Shown piece after piece: positions 8,769-11,342 of a stretch of 11,342 nucleotides of DNA; within the stretch, counting starts at the first letter, position 1, and every line of letters begins with the position of its first letter. The position numbers and the translations under genes were made by a program. The stretch is from Brevundimonas sp. (GTDB lineage: Bacteria > Pseudomonadota > Alphaproteobacteria > Caulobacterales > Caulobacteraceae), in contig JALAGW010000195.1 of NCBI GenBank assembly GCA_022712235.1, positions 1 through 11,342 on the forward strand, written 5' to 3'. The notes under the pieces are model-generated. The model made no database searches. It was not told the origin of the DNA and saw only the letters and a program-made list of their open reading frames with translations.

Positions 8769-10879
8769 CGCATCATCCCGATCAGGGTGTCGTACATTTC
8801 CGACGCCGCCTGGATCAGGCGCGCCGAAGCGTTAAAGGCTTGCTGATAGGTGGTCATCAGCACCAGTTCCTCGTCCATGTTGACGCCCTCGACCGAGCTG
8901 CGCCGCGCCGAGGCCTCCTGATAGAGGGCGCTCGCGCTGGTCGAGCGATTCTTGGCCATCGTCGCCTTGCCGCCGATCTCGCCCGAAAACTCGGCCGCAT
9001 AGCGCGACAGGGACATGTTGACCCCGCCCGCGCCGCCGGCCGCGGAAAACGAGGTCGCGTTCTGGTCGGCGTTGGCCAACAGACGCCCGCCGCTGCCGTC
9101 GTTCTTGCTGAGCGCCGGCGTCCCCGCCGCCACGCCGAGGTTCAACTGGGCCAGGGCCAGCAGCGACGGGTCCTTGGCGATGTCGGATCGCACCGAGAAG
9201 CCGCCGCTGCGCGAGGCGCGGGCGCCGCTCAGACCGAACAGGTCGCTCATCGAGACGCCGGACGGAACCTGGCGGGTGCCGTCCTCCACCACCGACATGG
9301 TGGACGGCGGCGCGCCGTGCCCCGTGAAGATCAGTTCGCCGGCGCCATTGAGGCTGAACCGGCCATGCTGGCCGACGCCCGTCGTGGGATCGTTCAGCGC
9401 CGTCAGCATCTCGGCCATGGTCCCGGCCCCTGCGGGCACAGCGACGGAAATGTCGCGGATGCGCGAACCCGAGGCGTCGGTGAAACGGAACTTGACCGTC
9501 TCGCCCGGCGTGAAGCCGTGCTGCGAGGCCGCCGTCAGCCCCGTGTCGTAGAGCGCCGGCCGATCCGTCGAGACCAGATCATTCAGGCCAAAGTAATGCG
9601 AGAAACCGCGCCCCGCCTTGTTGCTGGGATTGGTCGCGTCGTCAGCGATGGCGACGCCCTGCCCCGCCGGAGCCTGAATGCTCAGGCGACCGTCGACGAA
9701 GCTGGCGGTCGCCCCGCCCAGTTGGCCGTTCAGGGTGGCCAGGAAGGTGGCGGGCGTCGCCGCCACTCCGTTGATCGTCATCGTCCCGCCCGAGAAGACG
9801 ATCTGGGCCGAGTTCTGAATGACGCCCTGGTCGTTGACGGTGGTGATGGTGGTCGTGCCGGTGAACCCCGCCAGAGCCGTTTCCAGCGTCTGGCCGACAT
9901 TGCGGCCGTTCAGAACCGACGGCGCCGGAACGGCTGACGAGGCGTTGTGCGCGCGGTTCAGCTCATCGGCCAGACGCGTCATCAGTTCGCCCAGACGATC
10001 CGCCGCCGCCGGCGCATCCACGTCGCGCAACTCCAACAGCCCCTTGATCTCGCCCGAGGCCAGACCTTCGGTCAGCGGACGGCGCTGGCCGTTCGGCTCG
10101 GTGATCATGATCTGGTTGAAGACGGATTCCGAGGAAACGGCCCCGGCCCGATTATACTCCAGCTTCGACGCGCCCTGCCCGGCCAGCAGAATGCCCGCCC
10201 CGGTTCGCACCTCGACCCCGCCGACCGAACGCGTGGTGATCCGCACGTCCATCTGTTCGGACAATTCGTTGATCAGGCTGGCCTGAATGGTCTGGGCGCC
10301 GGTCGAATCCGTGCCCACGACATTGGCCTTGGCGATGTCGACGTTCAGTTTCTCGATCTGCTCGACCAGATCATTGACGCGATCCACAGCGCTGGCCAGG
10401 CGGCCGTCGGCTTCCTCGCGCGTCGCCTGGATCTCCTTGGCGACACGAGCGGCCTCGTCGAACATGGCCTGGGTCTTCCAGATCGCCTCCTGACGCAGCG
10501 GCCCCGAAGTGGCGTTTTCGGCCGAGGTGGAGAAGGCCGAGAAGATCTTGTCGATCTGCGAGAAGAAGCCCGTGTCCGCGCCCGGATCGCCGAACAGCGA
10601 CTGGATATGGTCGAACAGTTCATAGCGCACGGCCTGACGTCCGGCGTCGGCCCCGGCGCTCAGGCTGGCCGCCTGCAGAAAACGGTCGGTGGCCAGACGA
10701 ATGCGCGCCACCTCGACCCCGGCGCCGGTTCCCTGGCTGGCCCAGGACTGCTGATCCGCCACCTTGCGGATATAGCCCGGCGTATTGACGTTCGAGACGT
10801 TGTCGGAAATCACCCGCAGCTGCTGCTGCGCGGTGTTCATGCCCGAGGTGGCGATGTTCATGATGGAGTTCAGGGACAT
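8765..10879 (-). CDS. flgK: Flagellar hook-associated protein 1, FlgK
   Basis: A 704-residue hook-filament junction protein. The N-terminus has the rod/hook family signature: SIMNIATSGMNTAQQQLRVISDNVSNVNTPGYIRK (residues 5-39), with NTPGY the hallmark. The C-terminus GVNMDEELVLMTTYQQAFNASARLIQAASEMYDTLIGMM (about 665-703) is the classic FlgK ending. The long middle part is variable and Gly/Thr/Ala-rich, forming the surface domains. No signal peptide; export is by the flagellar type III system after hook completion. The ATG at 10879 shares its A with the stop of a short upstream reading frame (TGATG), and only a distant GGAG precedes it. flgL overlaps its 3' end. It should be transcribed from a sigma-54 promoter near 11029-11044. 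Length is within the range for alphaproteobacterial FlgK. Confidence 0.96.
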   Translation of the reverse strand: MSLNSIMNIATSGMNTAQQQLRVISDNVSNVNTPGYIRKVADQQSWASQGTGAGVEVARIRLATDRFLQAASLSAGADAGRQAVRYELFDHIQSLFGDPGADTGFFSQIDKIFSAFSTSAENATSGPLRQEAIWKTQAMFDEAARVAKEIQATREEADGRLASAVDRVNDLVEQIEKLNVDIAKANVVGTDSTGAQTIQASLINELSEQMDVRITTRSVGGVEVRTGAGILLAGQGASKLEYNRAGAVSSESVFNQIMITEPNGQRRPLTEGLASGEIKGLLELRDVDAPAAADRLGELMTRLADELNRAHNASSAVPAPSVLNGRNVGQTLETALAGFTGTTTITTVNDQGVIQNSAQIVFSGGTMTINGVAATPATFLATLNGQLGGATASFVDGRLSIQAPAGQGVAIADDATNPSNKAGRGFSHYFGLNDLVSTDRPALYDTGLTAASQHGFTPGETVKFRFTDASGSRIRDISVAVPAGAGTMAEMLTALNDPTTGVGQHGRFSLNGAGELIFTGHGAPPSTMSVVEDGTRQVPSGVSMSDLFGLSGARASRSGGFSVRSDIAKDPSLLALAQLNLGVAAGTPALSKNDGSGGRLLANADQNATSFSAAGGAGGVNMSLSRYAAEFSGEIGGKATMAKNRSTSASALYQEASARRSSVEGVNMDEELVLMTTYQQAFNASARLIQAASEMYDTLIGMMR

Positions 10880-10962
10880 CAGAAGCGCGCTCCATACAGG
10901 GCCGCGCCCGGCAAGCCTTGCTGGCCTGCGCGCAAATTTTGCCCGGCTTGTCGGTTAGCCAT
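10879..10962 (-). CDS. Possible 27-codon leader ORF translationally coupled to flgK
   Basis: ATG at 10962 is preceded by AAGGAG (10972-10977) with 9-nt spacing, a better ribosome site than flgK has. The 27-residue product starts MANRQAGQNLRAGQQG and its TGA overlaps the flgK ATG as TGATG. An in-frame ATG at 10992 would give 37 residues (MVKKFKELAR before it). The predicted sigma-54 transcript would include either start. I do not recognise the peptide. About 18 of 27 third positions are G or C, lower than the neighbouring genes, so it may be a ribosome-loading device for flgK rather than a functional protein, or chance. Confidence 0.35.
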   Translation of the reverse strand: MANRQAGQNLRAGQQGLPGAALYGARF

Positions 10963-11028
10963 TCTAGCCAACTCCTTGAATTTCTTAACCATCGGCTTTT
11001 CAGCCCCTGTGCGTTCCCCCGATGCGGC

Positions 11029-11044
11029 GCAATTCGCAGGCCAT
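11029..11044 (-). promoter_or_regulatory. Sigma-54 promoter for flgK-flgL
   Basis: The minus strand reads ATGGCCTGCGAATTGC, matching the TTGGCACG-N4-TTGC consensus at 9 of 12 defined positions, including the invariant GG, ten bases, GC. Transcription would start near 11017, leaving about 138 nt before flgK, enough to contain the short upstream reading frame. A second, weaker GG-N10-GC at 10930-10943 has no TTGC element. Confidence 0.6.
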
Positions 11045-11064
11045 GTCGTCAGGCGCCCGGTCCG

Positions 11065-11098
11065 CCCGGCAAAAAGCGTAGAGGCGCGGCAAGAACCG
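11065..11098. repeat. Pair of 20-bp-phased direct repeats, candidate FlbD/ftr-type enhancer sites
   Basis: CCCGGCAAAAAGCG (11065-11078) and CGCGGCAAGAACCG (11085-11098) match at 11 of 14 positions and are exactly 20 bp apart, about two helical turns, so they face the same side of DNA. They lie about 50-80 bp upstream of the predicted flgK start and 105-140 bp upstream of the predicted plus-strand start, normal for sigma-54 activator sites. Known biology: Caulobacter FlbD binds ftr elements between divergent sigma-54 flagellar promoters. Assignment to FlbD is inference. Confidence 0.5.
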
Positions 11099-11128
11099 CC
11101 GAGCGAAACCGGTCTGAGCTGTCGGACG

Positions 11129-11176
11129 ACAGAAACAAATTTCATTATATTTCAGTAACTTATTTGAAGAAAGCAA
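11129..11176. promoter_or_regulatory. AT-rich tract, possible DNA-bending (IHF-type) region
   Basis: This stretch (containing AAATTTCATTATATTTCAG) is strikingly AT-rich in an otherwise GC-rich window. It lies between the phased repeats and the plus-strand sigma-54 promoter, where IHF usually bends DNA so that a distant activator can reach the polymerase. I find no exact IHF consensus (WATCAANNNNTTR), so only the composition and position support the call. Confidence 0.35.
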
Positions 11177-11177
11177 C

Positions 11178-11193
11178 TTGGCCCGGACCTTGC
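11178..11193 (+). promoter_or_regulatory. Sigma-54 promoter directed to the plus-strand gene at the window end
   Basis: TTGGCCCGGACCTTGC matches TTGGCACG-N4-TTGC at 11 of 12 defined positions, with GG (11180-11181), ten bases, GC (11192-11193). Transcription would begin near 11205 and run out of the window. It is back-to-back with the flgK promoter, about 133 bp away. Confidence 0.75.
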
Positions 11194-11260
11194 GCAGCGT
11201 CTCTCGAATATCCCGAGCGCAGTAGGCGCCGCCCACCCAGCGAAAGCCCTCTCGCCGCTC

Positions 11261-11342
11261 ATGTCCGCGCTCAGCGTCATGTCCCCGCTCGTCCCGACCG
11301 CATCGGTCGGCGCGACCGCACCATCCGGAGAAACGCGTGCAG
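11261..11342 (+). CDS. Start of a plus-strand gene cut by the window end (possibly hook-operon gene such as fliK)
   Basis: From ATG 11261 a frame stays open to the window end, encoding MSALSVMSPLVPTASVGATA and a few more residues (27 codons). No ribosome site precedes this ATG or the in-frame ATG at 11279. A GTG at 11337 is preceded by GGAG (11327-11330) with 6-nt spacing and may be the true start; then most of 11261-11336 is leader. The sigma-54 promoter at 11178 points to it. In Caulobacter the gene divergent from the flaN promoter begins the hook operon, so a hook-length control (fliK) or other hook gene is expected, but the visible residues are too few to identify it. Confidence 0.35.
   Translation, partial: MSALSVMSPLVPTASVGATAPSGETRA
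11294..11310 (+). repeat. Short hairpin near the plus-strand gene start
   Basis: CCGACCG (11294-11300), loop CAT, CGGTCGG (11304-11310): a perfect 7-bp stem. If translation starts at GTG 11337 this hairpin is in the leader, 16 nt before the GGAG. If it starts at ATG 11261 it lies in the coding sequence. Confidence 0.4.

Noticed and set aside
10930..10943. Second GG-N10-GC sigma-54-like site on the minus strand
   Set aside because: It has GGCA but GCGC in place of TTGC and lies inside the proposed mini-ORF; the 11029-11044 site is much closer to consensus.
10879..11145. 88-codon version of the frame before flgK
   Set aside because: It would cover the predicted flgK sigma-54 promoter and start; only the part from 10992 or 10962 onward fits the transcript.
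9947..11158. 403-codon plus-strand frame across flgK and its upstream region
   Set aside because: Mostly antisense to flgK and runs through the sigma-54 control region; no domain recognised.

Overview
The window looks like chromosome from a high-GC alphaproteobacterium of the Caulobacterales, most likely Brevundimonas or a close relative. This rests on strong G/C preference at third codon positions, gene content and style (a STAS-MlaE/MlaF/MlaD/lipoprotein operon, flgK-flgL beside a divergent sigma-54 flagellar promoter region) and C/T-rich palindromic intergenic repeats. No marker gene is present, so the genus is an inference. I see no tRNA, rRNA, CRISPR array, IS element or phage gene.

Layout. 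(1) 1-92: C/T-rich intergenic sequence with two small hairpins. (2) 93-2555, minus: a secreted S9-family serine peptidase resembling plant chloroplast glutamyl endopeptidase (S9D). (3) 2556-2723: divergent promoter region. (4) 2724-4079, plus: scoA-scoB, the two subunits of a 3-oxoacid CoA-transferase, ended by a strong hairpin terminator that can serve both strands. (5) 4172-7652, minus: a four-gene operon transcribed mlaE (STAS fusion) - mlaF - mlaD - PqiC-like lipoprotein. It is an MCE-type ABC lipid transporter, tightly packed with two GTGA start/stop overlaps. (6) 7653-7826: promoter of that operon, with a perfect 15-bp palindrome between -35 and -10. (7) 7827-10879, minus: flgK-flgL, the hook-filament junction proteins, overlapping by ATGA. 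(8) 10880-11342: a flagellar control region with two divergent sigma-54 promoters, a pair of 20-bp-phased direct repeats between them, an AT-rich tract, a possible 27-codon ORF joined to flgK by a TGATG overlap, and the probable beginning of a plus-strand gene cut by the window end.

How the genes work together. ScoAB moves CoA from succinyl-CoA onto acetoacetate or a related 3-oxoacid. The Mla-like operon should couple ATP hydrolysis at the inner membrane to lipid movement across the periplasm. FlgK and FlgL join hook to filament and are exported late in flagellar assembly. The sigma-54 layout recalls the divergent flaN/flbG control region of Caulobacter crescentus, where FlbD acts at ftr sites. 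I find no wholly new multi-gene system. The items most worth a second look are the flagellar control region, the putative mini-ORF before flgK, and the palindrome inside the mla promoter.
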